Of a stretch of DNA of 36,815 bases, positions 30,178 through 36,815 are shown in pieces. Source of the stretch: Candidatus Janibacter merdipullorum (lineage in GTDB: Bacteria > Actinomycetota > Actinomycetes > Actinomycetales > Dermatophilaceae); the NCBI GenBank assembly GCA_019116945.1, contig DXAR01000137.1, positions 1-36,815 of the forward strand, given 5' to 3'. How positions within the stretch are numbered: the first letter of the stretch is position 1; every line of letters begins with the position of its first letter. Below the pieces are notes generated by a model. That model was given only the letters and a program-made list of their open reading frames with translations. It was not told the DNA's origin and ran no database searches. A program made the translations under genes and the position numbers.

Positions 30178-32073
30178 ATGCCCCTGACTACCCGCAGCGA
30201 CATCCGCAATGTCGCCATCGTCGCCCACGTCGACCACGGCAAGACCACCCTCGTCGACAAGATGCTCTGGCAGGGAGGGGCCTTCGGCGAGCACGACCAC
30301 GTCGACGAGCGCGCCATGGACAGCGGCGACCTCGAGCGGGAGAAGGGCATCACCATCCTCGCCAAGAACACGGCGATCCACTACAACGGCCCCTCCGCGG
30401 CGGCGCACGACGCCCCCGACGGCGTGACGATCAACATCATCGACACCCCGGGCCACGCCGACTTCGGTGGCGAGGTCGAGCGCGGCCTGTCCATGGTCGA
30501 CGGCGTCGTCCTCCTCGTCGACGCCTCCGAGGGTCCGCTGCCCCAGACCCGCTTCGTCCTGCGCAAGGCGCTCGCGGCGAAGATGCCGGTCATCCTCGCG
30601 ATCAACAAGGTCGACCGCCCCGACAGCCGCATCGCCGAGGTCGTCGACGAGGCCTACGAGCTCTTCATGGATCTCGACGCCGACGAGGACCAGATCGAGT
30701 TCCCCATCGTCTACACCTCCGGCAAGGCGGGCGCGGCCAGCCTCACCCGCCCCGAGGACGGCACGCTGCCGGACAATCCCGACCTCGAGCCGCTCTTCCG
30801 CACGATCATGGAGACGATCCCGGCCCCGTCCTACGACGAGGACGCCCCGCTCCAGGCGCACGTGACCAACCTCGACTCGAGCAACTTCCTCGGCCGCCTC
30901 GCCCTCCTGCGCGTCTTCAACGGTGAGGTCCGCAAGGGCCAGCAGGTCATGTGGTGCCGCACCGACGGGTCCCAGCAGAAGGTGAAGATCACCGAGCTGC
31001 TCATGACCGAGGGCCTGGAGCGCAAGCCGCTCGACCAGGGCGCGGCCCGACCCGGCGACATCATCGCCATCGCCGGCATCCCCGACATCATGATCGGCGA
31101 GACGATCGCGGACGCGGACAACCCCGTGCCGCTGCCCGTCATCACCGTCGACCAGCCGGCGATCTCGCTCACCTTGGGGACCAACACCTCGCCGCTCGTG
31201 GGCCGTGGCCCGACGAAGGGGACCAAGGTCACCGCCCGCATGGTCAAGGACCGCCTCGACAAGGAGCTCATCGGCAATGTTTCCCTCAAGGTCGAGCCGA
31301 CCGAGCGCCCCGACGCCTGGGAGGTCCAGGGCCGTGGCGAGCTCGCCCTGGCGATCCTCGTCGAGCAGATGCGCCGTGAGGGCTTCGAGCTGACCGTCGG
31401 CAAGCCGCAGGTCGTCACCCGGGAGATCGACGGCAAGGTCCACGAGCCCGTCGAGCGCCTGACGATCGACGCCCCGGAGGAGTACCTCGGGGCGATCACC
31501 CAGCTCCTCGCCGCCCGCAAGGGCCGCATGGAGCAGATGACCAACCACGGCACGGGGTGGATCCGGATGGAGTTCCTCGTGCCCGCGCGCGGCCTCATCG
31601 GCTTCCGCACCGAGTTCCTCACCGAGACGCGGGGAGCGGGCATCGCCCACCACGTCTTCGAGGGGTACGAGCCGTGGGCCGGCACGATCACGACGCGTGT
31701 CTCCGGCTCGCTCGTCGCCGACCGTTCCGGTCCGGTCACCGCCTATGCCATGGTCAACCTGCAGGAGCGCGGCTCGCTCTTCTGCGAGCCGGGGACCGAG
31801 GTCTACGAGGGCATGATCGTCGGCGAGAACTCGCGCGCCGACGACATGGACGTCAACATCACGAAGGAGAAGAAGCTGACGAACGTCCGCGCGTCGTCGG
31901 CCGACAACTTCGAGAAGGTCGTCCCCGCCCGCCGACTCAGCCTCGAGCAGTCGCTCGAGTTCTGCCGCGAGGACGAGTGCGTCGAGGTCACCCCGGATGC
32001 GGTGCGCATCCGCAAGGTCGAGCTCGACAGCAACCTGCGAGCCCGCGCCGCGGCACGCGCGCGCAACTCCTGA
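30178..32073 (+). CDS. typA: Ribosome-associated GTPase TypA/BipA
   Basis: Translational GTPase of 631 residues that binds the ribosome and aids assembly and growth under stress. G1 is [10 protein letters not shown] (residues 16-25), the switch region is [15 protein letters not shown]3 [14 protein letters not shown] and G4 NKVD. Then come domain II ([18 protein letters not shown]), domains III and V with [15 protein letters not shown] and [15 protein letters not shown], and the TypA-specific C-terminal [16 protein letters not shown] and [18 protein letters not shown]. The ATG at 30178 is favoured over that at 30169 because the latter overlaps the -10. Confidence 0.95.
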   Translation: MPLTTRSDIRNVAIVAHVDHGKTTLVDKMLWQGGAFGEHDHVDERAMDSGDLEREKGITILAKNTAIHYNGPSAAAHDAPDGVTINIIDTPGHADFGGEVERGLSMVDGVVLLVDASEGPLPQTRFVLRKALAAKMPVILAINKVDRPDSRIAEVVDEAYELFMDLDADEDQIEFPIVYTSGKAGAASLTRPEDGTLPDNPDLEPLFRTIMETIPAPSYDEDAPLQAHVTNLDSSNFLGRLALLRVFNGEVRKGQQVMWCRTDGSQQKVKITELLMTEGLERKPLDQGAARPGDIIAIAGIPDIMIGETIADADNPVPLPVITVDQPAISLTLGTNTSPLVGRGPTKGTKVTARMVKDRLDKELIGNVSLKVEPTERPDAWEVQGRGELALAILVEQMRREGFELTVGKPQVVTREIDGKVHEPVERLTIDAPEEYLGAITQLLAARKGRMEQMTNHGTGWIRMEFLVPARGLIGFRTEFLTETRGAGIAHHVFEGYEPWAGTITTRVSGSLVADRSGPVTAYAMVNLQERGSLFCEPGTEVYEGMIVGENSRADDMDVNITKEKKLTNVRASSADNFEKVVPARRLSLEQSLEFCREDECVEVTPDAVRIRKVELDSNLRARAAARARNS

Positions 32074-32088
32074 GAGAGGAGGGCGCCG

Positions 32089-33819
32089 ATGCGGCGCACC
32101 ACTCGAGGTCTCATCGCCGTTCTGTCCACCGCCACCCTCGTCGTGGCCGGCTGCACGGGCGGATCCGGGGACGGTGGCTCCTCCTCGTCGGGTAGTGCCG
32201 GGCAGGTGTCCGGGCCGGAGGACCGCCTGACCGTCCTCGCCACGGGTCCGGTGCAGGCGTGGGACCCGCAGCGGATCACCGACCGGCGCACCGCCGGCTT
32301 CGCCTCCCGGACGTGGATGCGCACGCTCACCGCCTACGAGCCGGAGTCGGCCCTCTCCGGGCAGCGCACGCTCTCCGGCGACCTCGCGACGAACACCGGC
32401 ACGCCCAACGCCGATGCGACGCGCTGGACCTTCTCCCTTCGCTCCGGCGTGACCTGGCAGGACGGGTCCCGGATCACCTGCGAGGACGTCCGCCACGGCG
32501 TCGCCCGGTCCTTCGACAAGGACATCGACTCCAGCGGCTACGCCCTGACCTATCTCGACATCCCGAAGAAGCCCGACGGCACCTCGCGCTACCCGGGGCC
32601 TGACGACGCGGACAGCACGGAGGCGAAGCTCCTCGAGGAGGCCGTCGAGTGCACGGACAGCTCGACGGTGGTCTTCCACCTCGCGGACCCGGTCGGCGGA
32701 TTCGACGAGATCGTCTCGCTGCCGGAGTTCGCCCCCGTCAAGGAGACGAAGGGGGCCGCCGCCGATGCGGTGCACCGGGCCTACTCCTCCGGTCCGTACA
32801 AGCTCGAGGACGGCTGGACGGCGTCGAAGGGCGGGACCTGGGTCCGCAACGCCGAGTGGGACCGGGCCTCCGACCGCCTTCGCCGGCCCGGTCCGGCCGA
32901 GATCGTCCACAAGGAGGGCGTCGAGCCCCGGGACGCCCTTGAGGAGATCGTCGAGGGCAAGGACGGCGGCCGGACGCTGGGCCTGGACCCGCTACCCCCG
33001 TCGCTCGCGCCCGTCGTCGAGGAGGCGGGTGACTCCGTGCAGACCGTCGAGACGGACGGGCAGCTCATCGACTACCTCGCCGTCAACGCCGACAGCACCG
33101 CGCTGCGCTCGGCGACCGTGCGTCGGGCCCTCGCGGCGGCCACGGACCGCGGGGCCTACACCGAGGGCTTCGGGTCGGGGACGCCCGCCTGGTCGCTCCT
33201 CGGCACCGCGCTGCCCTCCGCTCACGAGACCGTCCTCGACCACGGGCCGTCCGGTGACGCCGCCGCCGCGAAGAAGCTCCTCGCGAAGGCCGATGTCGAT
33301 GGTCCGGTCGAGCTGACGCTCGCCCACCGCGCCGGTGAGCCCCTCGACGAGGCGCTCGAGGACCTTCTCCCGCAGTGGAAGAAGGCCGGCTTCGACGTCA
33401 CCCTCGAGCCGATCGACGACGAGGACTACTTCGACGCGATCGGCAAGCGCAGCACGGCGGCGAAGCACGACCTCGTCTGGGCCAACTGGGGCCCGGACCA
33501 CCCGTCCGCGGCGACCGTGCTGCCCCCGCTCTTCGACGACCGGGCCAACCTCACCAAGGATTCCGTCGGACGCAACTACGGCCTCTACGAGGACAGGATG
33601 ATGACGAAGGCCATGGACAAGGCCGTCGAGACCCGCGAACCCTCCGACCGCGCCACGGCCTGGGAGGAGATCGACCGCGACCTCCTGCGCGACGGCGCCT
33701 ACGTCCCGCTGCGGCAGAGCCGGCTCGTCTACGCCGCCGGGTCCGAGGTGACCTCCCTCGTCGGCAACCCCGTCCTCGGCGGGATGCCCGAGATGGGCCT
33801 CATCGGGGTGCAGGAGTGA
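32089..33819 (+). CDS. Orphan family 5 solute-binding lipoprotein
   Basis: 576-residue peptide/solute-binding protein anchored by lipid on Cys22 (LIAVLSTATLVVAGC, then a Gly/Ser-rich linker). Domain signs: TRWTFSLRSGVTWQDGSRITCEDVRHGVARSF, AYSSGPYKLEDGW, ATVRRALAAATDRGAY and PLRQSRLVYAAGSEVTSL. GAGAGGAGGG before the ATG is a good ribosome site, 15 bases after typA, so it is probably co-transcribed with it. No permease or ATPase gene is adjacent; it may feed another transporter or have a binding-only role. Its stop overlaps the mshB start. Confidence 0.88.
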   Translation: MRRTTRGLIAVLSTATLVVAGCTGGSGDGGSSSSGSAGQVSGPEDRLTVLATGPVQAWDPQRITDRRTAGFASRTWMRTLTAYEPESALSGQRTLSGDLATNTGTPNADATRWTFSLRSGVTWQDGSRITCEDVRHGVARSFDKDIDSSGYALTYLDIPKKPDGTSRYPGPDDADSTEAKLLEEAVECTDSSTVVFHLADPVGGFDEIVSLPEFAPVKETKGAAADAVHRAYSSGPYKLEDGWTASKGGTWVRNAEWDRASDRLRRPGPAEIVHKEGVEPRDALEEIVEGKDGGRTLGLDPLPPSLAPVVEEAGDSVQTVETDGQLIDYLAVNADSTALRSATVRRALAAATDRGAYTEGFGSGTPAWSLLGTALPSAHETVLDHGPSGDAAAAKKLLAKADVDGPVELTLAHRAGEPLDEALEDLLPQWKKAGFDVTLEPIDDEDYFDAIGKRSTAAKHDLVWANWGPDHPSAATVLPPLFDDRANLTKDSVGRNYGLYEDRMMTKAMDKAVETREPSDRATAWEEIDRDLLRDGAYVPLRQSRLVYAAGSEVTSLVGNPVLGGMPEMGLIGVQE

Positions 33820-34688
33820 GCGCCCGGCTGCTCTTCGTCCACGCGCACCCGGACGACGAGACCCTGGCCACGGGGGTGGCCATCGCCCACCACGTCGCCG
33901 CCGGCGACGAGGTCCACGTGCTCACGTGCACGCTGGGGGAGCAGGGCGAGATCATCCCGCCCGAGCTCACCCACCTCGACGCCGACCACGAGAACTCGTT
34001 GGGGGAGTACCGCCGCGACGAACTGCGCGGCGCCATGGCCGCGATCGGTGCCCGGCACCACGTCCTCGGCGAGGACGAGGCCCGCGGGCGCACCTCCCGC
34101 TGGCGGGACTCCGGCATGGCCGGCTCCGCGAGCGCGGATGACCCCCGCGCGTGGGTGCGGTCCGACGACGAGGAGGCCGTCGGCGCGGTGGCCGAGGTCA
34201 TCGCCGAGGTCCGTCCCGATGTCGTCGTCACCTACGACGCCCACGGCGGCTACGCCCACCCCGACCACATCCGCACCCACGAGGTGACCCGGCGGGCGGT
34301 GGCTGCCCTGCCCGAAGGGGGGCGGCCCACCCTCTACGGGACCTTCACCCCCCGGTCGTGGGCCGAGGAGGACCGGCGGGTCCTCGCGGAGGTCCCCGGA
34401 CTGGCCGAGCGCGGCTGGAGCCAGCCGACGGGGGACTTCCCGCCGTCGGTCGTCGACGACGACGTCGTCACCCACGCAGTCGTCGACCCGGCCGCTGTGG
34501 AGGCGCAGGTCGCCGCGCTTCGCCATCACCGGACCCAGGTCTCCCTCGGACCGGACGGGACCTATGCCCTGTCCAACGACATCGCCGCCCGCCTGCCCGG
34601 ACGCGAGGGCTATGCCCGCCTCGACCCCGGCACGGGTGAGCCGATCCCCGGTCCGTCGGGTGACCGGGCCCCTCTGGTGACGCGATGA
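33816..34688 (+). CDS. mshB: GlcNAc-Ins deacetylase MshB (mycothiol synthesis)
   Basis: Zinc metalloenzyme of 290 residues that deacetylates 1D-myo-inositol GlcNAc, the second committed step to mycothiol. The zinc and catalytic motif is FVHAHPDDE (His11, Asp13-Asp14) and the third ligand region is GGYAHPDHIRTHE (His148). TCTLGEQGEIIPPEL and EYRRDELRGAMAAIG are landmark stretches of MshB and of its relative Mca; the 290-residue length and EQGEIIP wording favour MshB. The GTG at 33816 overlaps the preceding TGA (GTGA) with CAGGAG upstream. The stop overlaps the next gene as ATGA. Confidence 0.9.
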   Translation: MSARLLFVHAHPDDETLATGVAIAHHVAAGDEVHVLTCTLGEQGEIIPPELTHLDADHENSLGEYRRDELRGAMAAIGARHHVLGEDEARGRTSRWRDSGMAGSASADDPRAWVRSDDEEAVGAVAEVIAEVRPDVVVTYDAHGGYAHPDHIRTHEVTRRAVAALPEGGRPTLYGTFTPRSWAEEDRRVLAEVPGLAERGWSQPTGDFPPSVVDDDVVTHAVVDPAAVEAQVAALRHHRTQVSLGPDGTYALSNDIAARLPGREGYARLDPGTGEPIPGPSGDRAPLVTR

Positions 34689-35176
34689 CCGGCGGAGTGA
34701 CCCCGACGAGCCTGCGCAATGCGATGGCGCACTTCGCGACCGGCATCGCCGTGGTGACGACCCTCGAGGACGGCCACGACCATGCGATGACCGCCAACTC
34801 GGTGACCTCGGTGAGTCTCGAACCACCGCTCGTGCTCGTCTGCGTCCGCCTGGACTCGGGCTGGCTCGAGGCGGTCTCCTCCTCCGAGGTGTGGGGGGTC
34901 TCGCTGCTGCCCGTCGACGGGCGACCGGCGGCGAGCTGGCTCAGCACCGGAGGGCGCCCGCTCTACGGACAGCTCGCCCAGATCCCGCACCACCGCGGTG
35001 AGCTCGGGGTGGCCCTCGTCGACGACGCCCTGGCCACGCTCGAGTGCCGCACGCAGGCCATGCACGAGGCCGGCGACCACATGATCGTCGTCGGCGAGGT
35101 CGTGTCGAGCCACGCCGATCCCCGTCGGGATGATCCACTGATCTACTACCGCAGTCGCTACACGAGCACGAGGTGA
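34685..35176 (+). CDS. Flavin reductase-like FMN-binding protein
   Basis: 163-residue split-barrel protein of the flavin reductase-like family, typical of NAD(P)H:FMN reductase components. Landmarks: RNAMAHFATGIAVVTTLEDGHDHAMTANSVTSVSLEPPLVLVCV (flavin-binding half), FAVS-like WGVSLLPVDGR, and the closing HMIVVGEVV with LIYYRSRY. ATG overlaps the mshB stop. Its own stop TGA lies inside the ribosome site of the next gene. It may serve a monooxygenase elsewhere or reduce free flavin. Confidence 0.88.
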   Translation: MTGGVTPTSLRNAMAHFATGIAVVTTLEDGHDHAMTANSVTSVSLEPPLVLVCVRLDSGWLEAVSSSEVWGVSLLPVDGRPAASWLSTGGRPLYGQLAQIPHHRGELGVALVDDALATLECRTQAMHEAGDHMIVVGEVVSSHADPRRDDPLIYYRSRYTSTR

Positions 35177-35181
35177 CCCCC

Positions 35182-36815
35182 ATGGCCCACGACGACACCT
35201 GGACGGACGAGGACCCGGCACGCCGCCGCGGTCGGGGTCCGGCCATCCTCGCCGGCGCCTTCGTCGTGGTCGTCATCGCGGCGCTCTACGCGGCCGCGGC
35301 GCTGTACTTCGGGGACCGCGTGCCCGCGGACACCCACATCGGCGGGGTCTCCGTCGGCGGCAAGAGCGAGAGCGATGCACGGGAGACGCTCGAGCGGGAG
35401 CTCGCGGACGAGGAGGCCGAGCCGATCACCGTCGACGTGGACGGCACGAAGCACGAGCTCACGCCCGAGGACGCCGGTCTCGCCTACGACTACGAGGGCT
35501 CCCTCGACGGGCTCACCGGATTCAGCATCAACCCCGTCGACCTCTACCACCAGGCCGCCGGCGGGATCGACCGGGACATCGAGGTGACGGTCGACGAGGA
35601 CGAGGTCGCCGCCGCCGTCGACGAGGCCACGGCCGACTCCGACCGCAAGCCCGTCGAGGGCAAGGTCAGCCTCGACGGCACCACCGTCAAGAAGACGGCC
35701 GCGAAGGCCGGACTCACCGTCGAGCGCGAGGAGCTCACCGAGCTCATCGTCGACGGCTGGCCCGAGGAGCGCGAGTTCACCGCACCGACGACCGAGCCCG
35801 CCCCCAAGATCAGCCAGGACGAGATCGACACCTTCGTCACGGAGGACCTCGAGCCGCTCATCGCCGCGCCGGTGAAGATCAAGAGCACCGACCCCACGGC
35901 GAAGGGGAAGGACAAGGACATCTCCTTCTCGCTCAGCGAGGAGCAGCTCGCCGCGGCAGTCTCCGTGAAGACCTCGGGCGGCAAGCTCACGGCGGACGTC
36001 GACGACAAGCGGCTCGCGGACACGACGAAGGCCGCAGCCAAGGCAACGGGGTCCTTCCGTCCCGCGCAGGATGCCCGCGTCGAGCACCGCGGCGGCAGGA
36101 GCTTCGACGTCACGCCCTCGAGCAGTGGCCTCGCCCTCGACGAGAAGGGCATCGGCGCGAAGGTCGTCGACGCGATGGGGGAGAAGGGTGACAAGCGCAC
36201 CATCGCCGTGAAGTCGACCGAGTCGAAGCCGGACTTCACCACCGCCGAGGCGAAGAAGACCCTGCCCAAGGAGCAGCTCTCGACCTTCTCGACGACCCTG
36301 CCCTCCACGACCGGGGTCCGCACGAACAACATCAAGATCGCCGCCCGCACGCTCGACGGCGCCTACGTCGCCCCGGGGGAGACCTTCTCCCTCAACGAGC
36401 AGCTCGGCGAGCGCACCCCGGGCAAGGGGTACGAGAAGGCGGGCGTCATCCACGGCGGCCGGCTCGCCAACGACTACGGGGGCGGCATCTCCCAGCTCTC
36501 GACGACGCTCTTCAACACCGTCTTCTTCTCCGGGGCGAAGATCGAGGAGTTCCACCCGCACTCCTTCTACATCGACCGGTACCCCGAGGGCCGCGAGGCG
36601 ACGATCTCCTGGCCGAATGTCGACAACCGCTTCACCAACGACACCGGCGCCGGGATCCTCATCCAGGCATCGGTCCGGGGCGACGAGGTCGTCGTCAGCT
36701 TCCAGGGGCGCAAGAAGTACGACAAGATCGAGGCCGGCAAGAGCGACCGCAAGAACATCGTCCCCCCGAAGAAGATCACCGACGACGACGAGGACTGCGT
36801 GCCCCAGTCGCCAGC
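35182..36815 (+). CDS. VanW-family wall-associated protein, 3'-truncated by window edge
   Basis: The frame is open from ATG 35182 to the last base (544 complete codons, no stop), so the gene continues to the right. Residues about 20-45 are a membrane anchor (AILAGAFVVVVIAALYAAAALYF). After it come repeated extracellular YoaR-like/peptidoglycan-binding_4-type segments (VPADTHIGGVSVGGKSESDARETL; later KLTADVDDKRLADTTKAAAKATG). The VanW domain follows from about residue 370: STTGVRTNNIKIAARTLDGAYVAPGETFSLNEQ and NDYGGGISQLSTTLFNTVFFSGAKIEEFHPHS. AGGTGA five bases upstream sets the start. Role in wall biology is inferred; VanW function is not settled. Confidence 0.87.
   Translation, partial: MAHDDTWTDEDPARRRGRGPAILAGAFVVVVIAALYAAAALYFGDRVPADTHIGGVSVGGKSESDARETLERELADEEAEPITVDVDGTKHELTPEDAGLAYDYEGSLDGLTGFSINPVDLYHQAAGGIDRDIEVTVDEDEVAAAVDEATADSDRKPVEGKVSLDGTTVKKTAAKAGLTVEREELTELIVDGWPEEREFTAPTTEPAPKISQDEIDTFVTEDLEPLIAAPVKIKSTDPTAKGKDKDISFSLSEEQLAAAVSVKTSGGKLTADVDDKRLADTTKAAAKATGSFRPAQDARVEHRGGRSFDVTPSSSGLALDEKGIGAKVVDAMGEKGDKRTIAVKSTESKPDFTTAEAKKTLPKEQLSTFSTTLPSTTGVRTNNIKIAARTLDGAYVAPGETFSLNEQLGERTPGKGYEKAGVIHGGRLANDYGGGISQLSTTLFNTVFFSGAKIEEFHPHSFYIDRYPEGREATISWPNVDNRFTNDTGAGILIQASVRGDEVVVSFQGRKKYDKIEAGKSDRKNIVPPKKITDDDEDCVPQSP

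Noticed and set aside
29686-32910. Open frame of 1074 codons on the minus strand
   Set aside because: Lies antisense to typA and parts of two neighbours; the translation is Arg/Gly/Asp-rich with no family resemblance, an effect of third-position GC on the real genes.
1-36815. CRISPR array, tRNA, rRNA, IS element or integrase
   Set aside because: No regularly spaced short repeats, no tRNA-like cloverleaf and no transposase or recombinase motif seen on either strand. Only the paired 75-bp repeat was found.

Overview
The window is about 36.8 kb of very GC-rich DNA (roughly 70 percent by eye) with dense genes, many 4-8 base stop/start overlaps, GTG starts and several apparently leaderless promoters. 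It encodes a mycothiol-pathway deacetylase (mshB), three Gram-positive-style lipoproteins and a VanW-type wall protein. Together these point to a high-GC actinobacterium. A member of the Intrasporangiaceae/Dermatophilaceae is my guess from general style, not something the sequence proves.

Layout. (1) 1-2186: 3' part of a choline-sulfatase gene (betC), then a sarcosine/dimethylglycine-type methyltransferase; both can feed glycine betaine. (2) 2244-4654: TetR regulator plus a DHA2-type MFS exporter, then a small membrane protein. (3) 4667-5888 (minus): TetR regulator and two paired SMR exporters, all coupled by stop/start overlaps. (4) 5976-9474: housekeeping and stress-type genes (Pcm-family methyltransferase, quinone-reductase-like MDR enzyme, DinB-like protein, TDT/SLAC1-family transporter, DUF488). 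(5) 9464-10141: two truncated thiamine genes, the 3' part of thiD (minus) and the 3' part of thiE (plus), fused head to head at a 12-bp palindrome. (6) 10143-12820: CynX-type MFS, dCMP deaminase, double-domain universal stress protein. (7) 12842-16641: alpha/beta hydrolase and pirin (minus), divergent from malQ (plus) across a compact symmetric promoter region. (8) 16917-28794: two complete five-gene peptide ABC transporter operons facing each other, sharing one strong hairpin between their ends, and each with a strong hairpin between the binding-protein gene and the permease genes. (9) 29004-30128: an AbiEi/DUF559 nuclease-fusion gene bracketed by two near-identical 75-bp direct repeats, each a 66-bp imperfect palindrome. 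(10) 30178-36815: typA, an orphan peptide-binding lipoprotein, mshB, a flavin-reductase-like protein, and the 5' part of a VanW-family wall protein that runs off the right edge.

Most genes are transport, stress and housekeeping functions. The parts that stand out are the repeat-flanked AbiEi-nuclease unit, the broken thiD/thiE junction, an over-represented octamer CGAAGGGG (21 copies counted by eye, about 3 expected), and the mirror-image peptide transporter operons. I found no tRNA, rRNA, CRISPR array, IS transposase or integrase. The only gene-free stretch over 300 bp is 28795-29130.
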